NCBI RefSeq assembly: GCF_016862275.1
Contig: NZ_BOMQ01000041.1
Coordinates: 1 to 53,597 of the forward strand
Source of the DNA: Actinoplanes nipponensis
GTDB lineage: Bacteria; Actinomycetota; Actinomycetes; Mycobacteriales; Micromonosporaceae
DNA length: 53,597 nt
Direction of reading: 5' to 3'
Shown: piece by piece, positions 16,402-24,920 of the stretch
Numbering within the stretch: position 1 is the stretch's first letter
Layout of the letters: every line of letters starts with the position of its first letter
The notes under the pieces: model-generated
What the model was told of the DNA's origin: nothing
Databases searched by the model: none
The model's input: the letters and a program-made list of their open reading frames with translations, nothing else
Made by a program: the position numbers and the translations under genes

Positions 16402-18504
16402 CTACTGGCGGGGTGGTGTCTCTTTGCCGGGCGGCATCTCTTGGCCGGCGGTGGCATCGGGCCCGGCGGTGTCTTTCCGTTCGGGGGCGTCGTTCGAGCC
16501 GGCGGCGTCCTTCGAGCCGGATGCGTTCTTGGATCCCGCGGTGGTTGCCGCAGCCGTGGTCGGTCCCGTGGCGGTGGACCCGGACGCGTCCGGCTTGGCG
16601 GACGTTGCTGCTCTCGCGCCCCCCGACCTCGTCTGCCGAGGCGCCGATCGGGGCGTGCCGGACGCGGCCTTTGTGGACTTCGCGGTGGTCTTCGCCGCCG
16701 AAGGCGCTTTATCGGAAGCCGCGTCATTTGCCTGACCAGGCGTCTCATTGCCACCCGCGCGGGCCGAGGATTGCGGGCGAGCCGGCCGCTTTTCACCCGA
16801 TTGAGGTTCGTTGATCCGTGCTATCGGTGGAGAGGCCGGGGGAGGCGCCACCGTCGAGCGGGTGTCGGACCGGCCGGGAGCCGACGACGGGGCAGGACGC
16901 GCGGCTCCGTCAACCGACGCCGCGCCGGATCGCGGCGAGCTTGTGGGGCGGCCGGCCGGTGACTTTCCGCGAGCGGCGACGGCACCCGTGACACTCGGTG
17001 CGGCATCCCCTCGGCCCGCACCAGCTCGATCGCCGGATGTCTGGTCTCCTCCGGCGGCGCGGTCGCCAAGCGTAGGGGCGTCCTCGCGTCGGCCGGCACC
17101 GGCCGACGCGGTCGCGGAAGCGGGAGCCTTGGCGCGTCCCGTAGCGGTCCCCGACGGAGTGGTCGGCGACTCAGTGTCACCTTGACGGGCGTCGCGCCGG
17201 CGGAACCGGTCCATGAACGACCGTCGGGGAGGTGCCTCGGACCCACCGGCGGATCCGGCGCGCTCCTCCCGCTCCGGCGGCGCGGAGATCGACTCAGACC
17301 CGCCCCGGGACCTCGATGCCGACCTGGCCGACGGCACGGCGGCGGTTCCGCTCCCAGCAGGCCCCGACGCGGCTACTCCTGACCCGGTGGTCCCAGACAC
17401 CCCGGCCCTGGAACCCTTGGCACCGGCTGCAGTCGCGGGTTCAGCAGCGCCGGCCCGTGTCGCAGCAGCACCGGACCCGGTGTTCCCGGCTCGCGCCGAG
17501 CCCGTCGCGGCGCTTGTAGATCCGGAAGCCTCGGACCTGGGAGCTGTGGATGCGGGGCCTGTGGATGCGGGAGCTGTGGATGCGGGGCCTGTGGATGCGG
17601 GGCCTGTGGATGCCGGGCCTGTGGATGCCGGGCCCGCGGCGACACCTCGCCCCACGCCCCAACGCTGCCCGAGCGCAACCGCCAACGCCGACCCCGCCAG
17701 CCCGGCCAGCACCGCATAAGGCGCGATGAGATAAGCCGACTGCAACGGCCCGGGCGTACCGCTCAACTGCGGCGCCAGCACGAAGAACGCCCCCGCCACC
17801 AGCAGCGGACCGACCGCACCCGACGAGGCGGCGCCCACCCCGACGTCACCGCGACGGACCGCGGGCAGGGCGCCGAGGACCCCCAGCACCAGGGCCGCGA
17901 GCAGCGTCAGCACCGCGCTGGGCCAGGAGATGGTGCCGTACTGACTGTCGGCGGTGTCCGGTGAGACGAACTGCCAGCTCGACAGGTACGTCGCCGAGGG
18001 ACGGTGCCAGAAGATCGTGGCGATGACTGCCGCCACGGCCAGTGACCACAGCCAGGCCGCGGTCGCGATCAGGTTCGCCGCCACGGGCCGGGAGACCACC
18101 GCCCAGTACGCGATGGCCAGGCCCAGGAGCACGCCGATCACCGCGTACCCGCCGGCGATCGTCTGCGGCGAGTAGGTGTCCGTCCGTACCGCTGCCCGGG
18201 CCGGGAGCGCGATCAGCGCGACCGTCAGCAGCGCGCCGACCGCCGCGGAGGCCGCCAGCGCGAAGCGCCAGGGCCCGCCGGCCGCGCGGCCGAGCCGGCC
18301 CGCGATGACCGCGCCGAACACCGTCGCGCTCGCGGCGATCCAGGTGGCCCAGCCCAGGCTGCCCAGCCAGACGCTGTCGTCGTCGGACACCGCCGGCCAC
18401 ACCACCACGCCCAGGCCGTAGCCGAGGCCGAGTTGGGCGGCGCCCGTCCCCGCGGCCACTCCGGCCGCGGCTGCCACTCGCGCTGTCCAGCCCGTCTCGG
18501 CCAT
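16402..18504 (-). CDS. Polytopic membrane protein with long low-complexity C-terminal tail
   Basis: The start is placed at ATG 18504 ('MAETGWTARVAAAAG'). A TACAGT seven bases before it fits a leaderless promoter, and the GTG at 18561 would overlap the divergent gene. This gives 700 aa. The first 290 residues hold about eight hydrophobic segments, for example 'FALAASAAVGALLTVALIAL'. The remaining 400 residues are Ala/Ser/Gly/Thr/Pro-rich with repeated ASTGP units and clusters of Lys/Arg, and are probably disordered and cytoplasmic. No family is recognised. It is divergent from the PASTA-domain gene, suggesting an envelope role, but this is a guess. The 3' end appears unstable. Confidence 0.65.
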   Translation of the reverse strand: MAETGWTARVAAAAGVAAGTGAAQLGLGYGLGVVVWPAVSDDDSVWLGSLGWATWIAASATVFGAVIAGRLGRAAGGPWRFALAASAAVGALLTVALIALPARAAVRTDTYSPQTIAGGYAVIGVLLGLAIAYWAVVSRPVAANLIATAAWLWSLAVAAVIATIFWHRPSATYLSSWQFVSPDTADSQYGTISWPSAVLTLLAALVLGVLGALPAVRRGDVGVGAASSGAVGPLLVAGAFFVLAPQLSGTPGPLQSAYLIAPYAVLAGLAGSALAVALGQRWGVGRGVAAGPASTGPASTGPASTGPASTAPASTGPASTAPRSEASGSTSAATGSARAGNTGSGAAATRAGAAEPATAAGAKGSRAGVSGTTGSGVAASGPAGSGTAAVPSARSASRSRGGSESISAPPEREERAGSAGGSEAPPRRSFMDRFRRRDARQGDTESPTTPSGTATGRAKAPASATASAGAGRREDAPTLGDRAAGGDQTSGDRAGAGRGDAAPSVTGAVAARGKSPAGRPTSSPRSGAASVDGAARPAPSSAPGRSDTRSTVAPPPASPPIARINEPQSGEKRPARPQSSARAGGNETPGQANDAASDKAPSAAKTTAKSTKAASGTPRSAPRQTRSGGARAATSAKPDASGSTATGPTTAAATTAGSKNASGSKDAAGSNDAPERKDTAGPDATAGQEMPPGKETPPRQ
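17541..17630 (-). repeat. Six 15-bp tandem repeats inside the membrane-protein gene
   Basis: Six consecutive units of the form g(a/g)(g/c)CTGTGGATGC(g/c)g encode repeated A-S-T-(G/A)-P pentapeptides. They are an in-frame minisatellite likely to vary in copy number without breaking the frame. Confidence 0.85.
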
Positions 18505-18609
18505 GCCGGGCACTGTAGCCGTCGGTGACGATGCCTGCGAATCAATGAGGTGATGCACCAAGATTGGTTAGGTTGGTGGGCAGGACGCGCGAACGGAGAG
18601 GATCCGGCG

Positions 18610-19512
18610 ATGGCCGACGACGACGAGCGCCGCCGCCTGGACGAGACGGGCGAGTACTTCCCGTTCGCCGACGACGAGGAAAATCCCCCGATCGACGGTC
18701 CCCCGCAGGATGACCGCACCGCCCAGTTGCCCGGCCTGGCGGCCGACGCGGACCGCACCCAGGTCTTTCCCGGCGCCGATCCGGACGCGACCCAGGTCGC
18801 CCCGCGGGCGTCGCGGGGCGACGCGACCGCCGCTTTTCCCGGTCCGACCGACGACGGTACGCACACAGAGCGTTACCCCCGCAGCACCGACAACTGGGCC
18901 GAAGAGGGGGACGCCGTCTGGTCCGCCCGGGCCGGCGTCCGCCCTCCGCGCCCGGGGTACGGCGACGAGTACGCCCCCACCGACTGGGCCGCCGGGCCGG
19001 CCGACGAACCGCGCGGCAAGTGGTGGACGCCGATCGCGGTCGGCATCGTCGCGTTGCTGCTGCTGGGCCTGCTGGGCTGGGGTATCTACCTCATCGTGCA
19101 GTCCACGGGGGGCGACGACGCCACCCCGGCCGTGACCCCCTCGGCGGCGGCGCCGGCCACCACCGGCGCGACCACCCAGCCCACTACCGCGCCGCCGTCC
19201 ACCGAGCCGGCGACCACGCAGCCGACGACGACGCCACCGACCACCCCGAGCGACGTGACGGTGCCGGCGCTGAAGGGTTTGTCCACGGACGAGGCCCGGG
19301 GCGCCCTGGACCGCAAGGGCCTGAACTACCGGCTGCGCTACGTGACCAGCGATTCCCCGGCCGGCACAGTGATCGACAGCGACCCCGCGGAGGGTCAGCA
19401 GGTGCCCGCGGACACGGTGGTCACGCTGATCATCGCGGCGCGACCGACCACGCCGGCGACCACGACGCCGCCCACCACGACCAGCCCGGCCGGCCAGCCG
19501 GACGAGGACTGA
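18610..19512 (+). CDS. Single-pass membrane protein with one PASTA domain
   Basis: The 300-aa protein starts at ATG 18610, seven bases after GGAGAGGA. The in-frame GTG at 18550 lacks such a site and overlaps the divergent promoter. Residues 1-135 are an acidic, Pro/Asp-rich cytoplasmic region. About 140-162 form a transmembrane helix ('IAVGIVALLLLGLLGWGIYL'). About 170-215 are a Thr/Pro-rich linker. About 217-280 form one PASTA domain ('VTVPALKGLSTDEARGALD', 'VIDSDPAEGQQVPADTVVTL'). PASTA domains bind muropeptides or uncrosslinked peptidoglycan and are usually found on PknB-type kinases or PBPs; here there is no kinase or transpeptidase. It may sense the cell wall with an unknown intracellular partner. 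Confidence 0.85.
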   Translation: MADDDERRRLDETGEYFPFADDEENPPIDGPPQDDRTAQLPGLAADADRTQVFPGADPDATQVAPRASRGDATAAFPGPTDDGTHTERYPRSTDNWAEEGDAVWSARAGVRPPRPGYGDEYAPTDWAAGPADEPRGKWWTPIAVGIVALLLLGLLGWGIYLIVQSTGGDDATPAVTPSAAAPATTGATTQPTTAPPSTEPATTQPTTTPPTTPSDVTVPALKGLSTDEARGALDRKGLNYRLRYVTSDSPAGTVIDSDPAEGQQVPADTVVTLIIAARPTTPATTTPPTTTSPAGQPDED

Positions 19513-19514
19513 GG

Positions 19515-19534
19515 CCGGGCTCAACCGAGCCCGG
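19515..19534. terminator. Bidirectional hairpin between convergent genes
   Basis: The 8-bp stem CCGGGCTC/GAGCCCGG with loop AACC lies between the PASTA gene (plus) and the small unknown gene (minus). Confidence 0.55.
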
Positions 19535-19546
19535 GGTCAGTCGGCG

Positions 19547-19897
19547 TCAGCGGTTGGCGCGCAGGGCCCGAGCCTGGATGGCGCCCGTGGTCATGCCCGG
19601 CTGCCGGCCGTTACGGGTACGCGGATCCGGGGCCTTGCCGACCTGCCGCAGGCCGCCGACCTGCACAAAGATGGAGCGACGCTCGACCGCGTCACCGGAT
19701 CCGTTGAGCTCGTAGCCGTCCAGCCAGATCCAACCCTCGTAGGTCGGCCAGTCGTGCACCCGGATGACGCGGAAGAGCATCGGCGCCGCGAATTGGACGC
19801 TGGCCGCCTTCGTCACGTGTATGACATCGCCGGACCGAGGAAGCACGTCATCTCCTGTCCTGAACCCAGTAGGGGCAAATTGCACTGCGCCGCACAT
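19547..19897 (-). CDS. Conserved-looking small protein, function unknown
   Basis: About 116 aa from ATG 19897. A GTG at 19885 and a TTG at 19966 are other possible starts, and none has a clear ribosome binding site. The core has alternating beta-type patches ('SGDVIHVTKAASVQFAAP', 'FRVIRVHDWPTYEGWIWLDG', 'RSIFVQVGGLRQ'), so a small beta-barrel is likely. The tail is basic. There is no signal peptide or membrane segment. I do not recognise the family. It is convergent with the PASTA gene and has no operon partner. Confidence 0.6.
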   Translation of the reverse strand: MCGAVQFAPTGFRTGDDVLPRSGDVIHVTKAASVQFAAPMLFRVIRVHDWPTYEGWIWLDGYELNGSGDAVERRSIFVQVGGLRQVGKAPDPRTRNGRQPGMTTGAIQARALRANR

Positions 19898-20320
19898 GAA
19901 CGCCGACGGTCCAGTGTGCCCGGCTCGTGCGTCTTTGCACCATAACGAATGTGCCAATCCTCGCAATGGCGCGGTTGTGCCGCAGTCGGCCCGCCGTTAC
20001 TGCCCGTGAGCCGGTGGAGTCCGGCCGGGACAGTCGGCGGGGGCCGGTCCCCCCGTGCACGACGTCGCTTTTCGGTGCATTGCTGAGTGCTCGGCGCCGT
20101 ATCGCAGCTTCCCGCAAGAACACTAAGTGACGTGCGCCATACGGAAAGATTGCACCACGAGACTAGTCGATGCAAGTTGCAGGTCAGCCGAAAGTGACTA
20201 AACGATCACTGTGGACGCTTGAAGGATCAAGAGATCAACAGAGAGACTGAGTCGGACAACGCCGTACGGTGGAGCCCCATACCGTCCGGTCGCATGATGC
20301 CACGCAGCCCGGAGGTGAGC
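19898..20320. other. Intergenic region dense in short palindromes
   Basis: No gene is supported. Ahead of the XRE gene lie GACTAGTC (20161-20168), TGCAAGTTGCA (20171-20181) and AGTGA-N8-TCACT (20193-20210). These are plausible operator sites for the downstream XRE regulator. The frame of that gene is open from TTG 20219, but that start lacks a ribosome binding site. Confidence 0.35.
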
Positions 20321-21202
20321 GTGAATCCGCGCCGCAGCCCCACCATCCGCCGCCGCCGACTCGGTGCCGAACTTCGTCGATACCGCGACGCGGCCGGCGT
20401 GACCATCGACGTGGTGGCCGAGCGTCTCGGCTGCTCACCGTCCAAGGTGTCCAGAATCGAGACCGGCCACACCAGCGCCACTCCGCGGGACGTAAAGGAC
20501 ATGCTGGACATTTATGACGTCAAGGGCGTGGAATCCGACGAATTAGTCCAGATATCGCGGGAAGCCCGGCAAAAGGGATGGTGGCATCCATTCAGCACGG
20601 TGCTCACCGGCGCGTATGTCGGGCTGGAGGCGGCGGCCCGCTCCATCAGGGCGTACGAGCAGCAGGTGATTCCCGGTTTGCTCCAGACCGATAAGTACGC
20701 AATAGCGATGATTCGGGCCGCTCGACTGGGTGACCCGGACCGAGAAATAGAGCAACGGGTACGCGTCCGGATGGCTCGCCAAGCGTTATTGATTCAGGAC
20801 GATCCGATCGATCTTCAGGTGGTGCTCGATGAAGCGGTGGTGAGTCGCCCGGTCGGCGGCGACGAGGTCATGCGAGATCAATTATTGCGATTGGTCGAGG
20901 CGACCCGTCTGCCGAACGTCACTCTGCAGATCCTGCCGTTCGCGGCGGGTGCCCACGCCGGCATGGACGGCACGTTCGCGATCCTCGACTTTCCGGACGC
21001 CGAGGACCCCAACGTGGTGTTCGCCGAGAACGCGACCGGCGGGCTGTTTCTGGAGAAGAGCGATGAGCTCCGCAAGTACAACTCGATCTTCGAGACCATC
21101 CGATCGTCGGCCCTCTCTCCCGAGGAGTCCAGAGACATGATCGCTATGCTGGCAGAGGAGCCATTGTGGAAGTTGAGACCAAGGGGTTCCGGATCGATCT
21201 GA
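20321..21202 (+). CDS. XRE helix-turn-helix protein with DUF5753 domain (Scr1/WhiJ-like family)
   Basis: The 293-aa protein starts at GTG 20321, five bases after GGAGG. This gives the usual family length. Residues about 10-70 are the helix-turn-helix ('LGAELRRYRDAAGVTIDVVA', 'CSPSKVSRIETGHTSATPRD'). The rest is DUF5753 ('IRAYEQQVIPGLLQTDKYA', 'LPNVTLQILPFAAGAHAGMD', 'SALSPEESRDMI'). Actinomycete genomes hold dozens of these paired with DUF397 genes, as here. Some pairs control development or antibiotic production, and one Streptomyces pair has been described as toxin-antitoxin-like. The overlap with the DUF397 gene indicates translational coupling. Confidence 0.92.
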   Translation: MNPRRSPTIRRRRLGAELRRYRDAAGVTIDVVAERLGCSPSKVSRIETGHTSATPRDVKDMLDIYDVKGVESDELVQISREARQKGWWHPFSTVLTGAYVGLEAAARSIRAYEQQVIPGLLQTDKYAIAMIRAARLGDPDREIEQRVRVRMARQALLIQDDPIDLQVVLDEAVVSRPVGGDEVMRDQLLRLVEATRLPNVTLQILPFAAGAHAGMDGTFAILDFPDAEDPNVVFAENATGGLFLEKSDELRKYNSIFETIRSSALSPEESRDMIAMLAEEPLWKLRPRGSGSI

Positions 21203-21390
21203 ACCGCGCGCAGTGGTTCAAGAGCACGCGCAGTGGGCCGAACTGTGACAACTGCGTTGAGGTGGCCTTCGTGGACCAGGCCATCGCGGTGCGCGACTCC
21301 AAGAACCCGACCGGGCCCGCCCTGATCTTCACCGCCGCCGAGTGGGACGCCTTCGTGGGCGGCGCCAAGGACGGCGAGTTCGACCGGTAG
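21166..21390 (+). CDS. DUF397 domain protein, partner of the XRE-DUF5753 protein
   Basis: The 74-aa protein starts at GTG 21166, five bases after GAGGAG, inside the 3' end of the XRE gene (37-base overlap). It shows the DUF397 pattern: 'AQWFKSTRSGPNCDNCVEVA', 'AIAVRDSKNPTGPALIFTAA', 'EWDAFVGGAKDGEFD'. These small proteins are thought to bind and modulate the cognate helix-turn-helix regulator. The pairing is strong from position; the biochemical role is inferred from the family. Confidence 0.93.
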   Translation: MEVETKGFRIDLNRAQWFKSTRSGPNCDNCVEVAFVDQAIAVRDSKNPTGPALIFTAAEWDAFVGGAKDGEFDR

Positions 21391-21601
21391 TGCAACACCC
21401 GACCGCCCCCGCCGCGTACGTGGGGGCGGTCGCTGCATTTCGCCCCATTGGCACCGTCGCCCGTTCGGGTATGCCTCGTTGAACGCTCTAAGCGCGGACC
21501 GGACCGCGCCGGAGAACCGCCGCCGGCCCCGTACGGCTGACCGTCCCCCTCGCGTGACGGTGCGGGTGGGCGATCCATACGAGCGAGGCAAGGCGAAGCA
21601 G

Positions 21602-22048
21602 ATGACGATGGGTTCCGACAATCTGAGCAACGGATCCGTGACCGCACAGGACCGCTTCAGCGGGGGCGTGAGCGCGTACCGGCAGACCCGCCGTGAGGCT
21701 GCCCTGGCCGCGGAGAACGACGGGGAGCTGGTCGCGCGGGGCGGCGGATCGAGCCTGTCGGGCCTGCCGACCCGTACCCCGATCGAGCCGACCAGCGCAC
21801 TTGACCGGGCGGCCAAGCTGCCATCCATGGACCTGCAGGGGGTGACCGAGCCGGTCTTCCCGACCAGCGGCGGCTGGGTCGACGCGAGCAGCTCGCCCTC
21901 GATGGCCGACCACCCGCTGCTGCGTGGCCTGCTGCTCGAGCTGCCGGTCCGCGGCGCCATGCCGGACTCGGCCTGGCTGGACCGCTGGTTCGAGGCCGCC
22001 CGTTCCATCCTCGAACTGCTCTACGTGCAGGAAGCCAAGCGCAAGTAG
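21602..22048 (+). CDS. Small soluble protein of unknown function
   Basis: 148 aa from ATG 21602, eight bases after AAGG. The frame is open to TTG/ATG-like starts from 21479, but the extra N-terminus is Arg-rich and looks non-coding. The N-terminal half is polar ('TAQDRFSGGVSAYRQTRREA'). The C-terminal 45 residues should form helices ('DHPLLRGLLLELPVRG', 'WLDRWFEAARSILELLYVQE'), rather like a small protein-protein interaction module. No export signal or catalytic motif. It is convergent with the membrane gene at 22061. I do not recognise the family. Confidence 0.6.
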   Translation: MTMGSDNLSNGSVTAQDRFSGGVSAYRQTRREAALAAENDGELVARGGGSSLSGLPTRTPIEPTSALDRAAKLPSMDLQGVTEPVFPTSGGWVDASSSPSMADHPLLRGLLLELPVRGAMPDSAWLDRWFEAARSILELLYVQEAKRK

Positions 22049-22060
22049 GACCGCGACGCC

Positions 22061-22738
22061 TCAGGCGGCGCGGTGGCCCGAGGTGGCGTACCCCTCTGCC
22101 GGCCGGCTCTCGGCCGGCAGGGCGGTGTAGGTCTCGGCGGCGGTCTGGCGTGCCGGCACGGGACGCAGCCGGGCCTTGCCGATCGGGGCGAAGACGTTGA
22201 CGTTGAGCCGGCTGTGCCGGATCGCGTGCCGGATGCCGAGCGCGAGCACCGCCATTCCGACCACGGTCAGCACGATCCCGGCCACCTGGGCCCCGGGCAC
22301 GTCGATCACCCCCGCGGCGATCGGCACGCCGGCGAGCGCGGCCAGGCCGGTGACCTGCAGCGGCGTCGCGACCAGCGGGTGCGCGGCGGCGGCCTGCAGC
22401 GCCGGCGGCGCCGGCGTCAGCGGCGCGGTGGCGAACGCGGCCGCACCGCGCCGGATCCGCGTGAGGCGGCGCGCGGTGAGGGTCAGCACGACCAACGCGG
22501 GTACGGCGGGCAGCAGCGCGGCCGCCGGCGCGTTCGACGTCCCGGGCAGTACGCCGGTGACCAGCGGCACGGCGATGAACACCGCGACGCCTGCACCGAC
22601 CAGCAGGGACAGTGTGCGCGCACGTCGGCGCAGCTCACGAGCGGTGCGTACGCCCGGCAGGGCATCCGCGAGCAGTCCGGCGGTGAGCCAGACCCCGGCG
22701 AGCGCGCCGATGAGAATCAGGTCCGTTGCGGTGTTCAC
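22061..22738 (-). CDS. Multi-pass membrane protein of unknown function
   Basis: 225 aa from GTG 22738 ('NTATDLILIGALAGVWLTAG'), eight bases after AAGG. Upstream codons in the same frame (to 23227) are Arg/Pro-rich and look non-coding. Five to six hydrophobic helices are visible: residues about 4-25, 40-60, 65-85, 115-140 and 145-165. The C-terminus is cytoplasmic-like and polar. No transport or catalytic motif is seen. It stands downstream of the epimerase/WecG operon on the same strand but 300 bases away, so it probably has its own promoter. Confidence 0.65.
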   Translation of the reverse strand: MNTATDLILIGALAGVWLTAGLLADALPGVRTARELRRRARTLSLLVGAGVAVFIAVPLVTGVLPGTSNAPAAALLPAVPALVVLTLTARRLTRIRRGAAAFATAPLTPAPPALQAAAAHPLVATPLQVTGLAALAGVPIAAGVIDVPGAQVAGIVLTVVGMAVLALGIRHAIRHSRLNVNVFAPIGKARLRPVPARQTAAETYTALPAESRPAEGYATSGHRAA

Positions 22739-23043
22739 ATCGACAGCCTTCACCTGGCGGGCAAACCGCGAAACCGGGATATGCCCGGACCGGGGACCCG
22801 TAGGGGTTACCTGATGACCCAGGGTCGCCGCAGCTTCACGCAGCGACCTCATCCCAATGGGCGAAGGGGACAATGCCCCCTGTTGCGGCCGTGAGCTGTG
22901 TCCTAGTGTCGGGTGCCAGACCCCACCGATGCATCGGTGGCGGCCACGGGCCCGACCTGGGGAGGTCGGCCGGGGTTTCCGGCGGCGACGCCGCGGGACC
23001 CCGGCACCGCCCGGCCGCCTGTGGACAACCCGGCCGGGGGACG
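22739..23043. other. 305-base intergenic region with a perfect 18-bp palindrome
   Basis: CCACCGATGCATCGGTGG at 22923-22940 is a perfect palindrome. CCCGGCCG (23010-23017) pairs with CGGCCGGG (23031-23038) and may terminate the WecG/TagA gene. The remainder is the leader of the minus-strand membrane gene, with GC-rich self-complementary stretches. No gene or known riboswitch is recognised with confidence. Confidence 0.5.
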
Positions 23044-23850
23044 TCAGACCGCGAAGGTGTGAACCCGCTCGGTGGCCGGCGCGGGCGGAGCCGCTTTCCA
23101 CAGCCCGGCCTTCTGCACGGCCAGCCGCGACAGGTACGCCGGGTTCAGCAGGATGTACCGCTTCCACAGCCGCTTGGGCTCCAGCCCGAGCCGCCACAAC
23201 CACTCGAGGGCGTACTTCTGCATCCACGCGGGCGGGTTCTTCAGCAGCCCGGCGTGGTAGTCGAACGCCGCGCCGACCGCGAGCAGCGGCATGTCGAGCA
23301 GCGGCCGCATCGCGTACGTGAAGATCTCCTGCCGGGGGCAGCCGAGCCCGACCAGCACGATCCGCGCGCCCGACGCCTTGATCCGCTCGGCGATCTCCGC
23401 GTCCTCGCCCGGCTGGACGCTGCGGAACTTCGACGCCTCGACGCCGGCGATCTTCAGCGCCGGGAACATCCGCTCCAGCGCCGGCACGAGCTTGCCGAGG
23501 GTCGGTTCGGTGGAGCCGTACAGGTAGACGGGCAGGCCCTCGGCCGCGGCCTGGCGCAGCACGCGCAGGGTGAGCTCGGGACCGTAGACCCGGTCGGCCA
23601 GGCCGGCGTGGTGCAGCAGGTTGAGCGCGCCGCGGACCGGCTGCCCGTCCGGCGTGACTAGGTCGAACGAGTTGAGCCGGGCGTTGTGCGCCTTGTCCTG
23701 CACGCCGGTCATCACGCCGTGCACCGCCAGCGCGGTGACGGCGTAGTGGCGGCGTTCGCGGGCGGCGTCGAGGATCTGTGCCGTCGCCGCCTCGTAGTCC
23801 ACCGCGTCGACCAGCACGCCGAGGACGTTCTTCTTGCCCTGCGCGATCAC
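23044..23850 (-). CDS. WecG/TagA/CpsF-family glycosyltransferase
   Basis: 268 aa from GTG 23850, which overlaps the stop of the epimerase gene by four bases (GTGA), so the two are translationally coupled. Family motifs are present: '[14 protein letters not shown]' (about residues 63-76), '[12 protein letters not shown]' (166-177) and '[11 protein letters not shown]' (191-201). The C-terminal Trp/Arg/Lys-rich segment ('[19 protein letters not shown]') is the membrane-anchoring appendage of TagA-like enzymes. The family transfers a sugar, for example ManNAc, from a nucleotide donor to a lipid-linked acceptor in teichoic acid or polysaccharide assembly. The coupled epimerase suggests it uses an unusual sugar made by that enzyme. 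The frame continues upstream, but only as the shadow of the epimerase gene. Confidence 0.9.
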   Translation of the reverse strand: MIAQGKKNVLGVLVDAVDYEAATAQILDAARERRHYAVTALAVHGVMTGVQDKAHNARLNSFDLVTPDGQPVRGALNLLHHAGLADRVYGPELTLRVLRQAAAEGLPVYLYGSTEPTLGKLVPALERMFPALKIAGVEASKFRSVQPGEDAEIAERIKASGARIVLVGLGCPRQEIFTYAMRPLLDMPLLAVGAAFDYHAGLLKNPPAWMQKYALEWLWRLGLEPKRLWKRYILLNPAYLSRLAVQKAGLWKAAPPAPATERVHTFAV

Positions 23851-24920
23851 GGTTGGGGCACCCACTTGTCGACGTTGGCCTCGTAGATCTCCTGGAGGAT
23901 CATGGGGACGTCGTAGACCTGCTTCCACTGCGGGTAGTCGGCCTGGAACGCGGCCATCGAGCCGATCCACCACTGGTGGTCGCCGATGCGGTTCTCGTCG
24001 ACGTACTCGGTGACCATCTCGGTGCCGCTGATCTTCTCCGCCATGGCGAAGGCCTCGAGGTTGGAGCAGTTCGAGTGCCGGCCGCCGCCGAGGTTGTAGA
24101 CCGCCGCCGAGCGCGGGTTGCGGAAGAACGCCTCGAACGCGCTGAGCACGTCGTGGCTGTGGATGGCGTCGCGGACCTGCTTGCCCTTGTAGCCGAAGAT
24201 CCGGTAGAGCCGCCGTTCCATGTTCGCGCGCATCACGTAGCCGAGGAAGCCGTGCAGCTCGGTCGCCGAGTGGGCCGGCCCGGTGAGGGTGCCGCCCCGG
24301 AAGATGGCCGTCTTCATGCCGAAGTAGCGGCCGTACTCCTGGGCCATCACGTCGGCGGCCACCTTCGACGCGCCGAAGACCGAGTGCAGGCACTGGTCGA
24401 TCGACATGTCCTCGGTGATGCCGTCCGCGTACGGGTGCGCCGGGTCGATCTCCCAGCGGGTCTCCTGCTCGATCAGCGGGAGCCGGTTGGGGGCGTCGCC
24501 GTACACCTTGTTGGTGGAGCAGTGGATGAACGCCGCGTCGATGCAGTGCTCGCGGGTGTTCTGCAGCAGGTTCAGGGTGCCGCCGGCGTTGACGTCGAAG
24601 TCGGTGAACGGGTCCCGCACGGCCCAGTCGTGCGACGGCTGGGCGGCGGTGTGGATCACCACCGCGATGTCCTTGCCGTACCGCTGGAAGATTCGCGACA
24701 GTGCGTCGCGGTCGCGGATGTCCACCCCGTGGTGTGAGTACGCCGGCCCGAGGTCCGCGGTGAGCTGCTGCACGTTCCAGGCCGTCGACGCCTCGGCGCC
24801 GAAGAACTCCTGTCGCATGTCGTTGTCGATCCCGACGACCTCGAGGCCCAGCCCGGCGAAGTGCCGAACCGCCTCGGAGCCGATGAGACCACCTGATCCG
24901 GTCACCAGGGCAACAGCCAC
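23847..24920 (-). CDS. NAD-dependent epimerase/dehydratase, CDP-paratose 2-epimerase (RfbE)-like
   Basis: 357 aa from GTG 24920, seven bases after GGAGAG; the upstream TTG has no such site. It is an extended SDR: the Rossmann loop is GSGGLIGS (about residues 8-15), followed by '[14 protein letters not shown]', '[12 protein letters not shown]', '[14 protein letters not shown]' and '[20 protein letters not shown]'. The usual YxxxK active site reads F182-GAS-K186, so the tyrosine is Phe. I believe related RfbE-like proteins share this, but I cannot check. It should isomerise a nucleotide sugar at C2 or nearby. It is the first gene of a two-gene operon with a WecG/TagA transferase, so the product probably goes into a surface polymer. 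Confidence 0.85.
   Translation of the reverse strand: MAVALVTGSGGLIGSEAVRHFAGLGLEVVGIDNDMRQEFFGAEASTAWNVQQLTADLGPAYSHHGVDIRDRDALSRIFQRYGKDIAVVIHTAAQPSHDWAVRDPFTDFDVNAGGTLNLLQNTREHCIDAAFIHCSTNKVYGDAPNRLPLIEQETRWEIDPAHPYADGITEDMSIDQCLHSVFGASKVAADVMAQEYGRYFGMKTAIFRGGTLTGPAHSATELHGFLGYVMRANMERRLYRIFGYKGKQVRDAIHSHDVLSAFEAFFRNPRSAAVYNLGGGRHSNCSNLEAFAMAEKISGTEMVTEYVDENRIGDHQWWIGSMAAFQADYPQWKQVYDVPMILQEIYEANVDKWVPQP

Noticed and set aside
22757..22817. Plus-strand GGGCAAACC-GCGAAA ... GGGGTTACCTGATG resembles parts of a c-di-GMP-I (GEMM) riboswitch
   Set aside because: The second conserved GACGCAAAGCC segment is missing, spacing is short, and no plus-strand gene follows; both neighbours are on the minus strand. 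A covariance-model search would settle it.
22739..23227. 160-residue N-terminal extension of the membrane protein at 22061
   Set aside because: The extension is Arg/Gly/Pro-rich, crosses the palindrome and overlaps the WecG/TagA gene; GTG 22738 has a good ribosome binding site and begins the first membrane helix.
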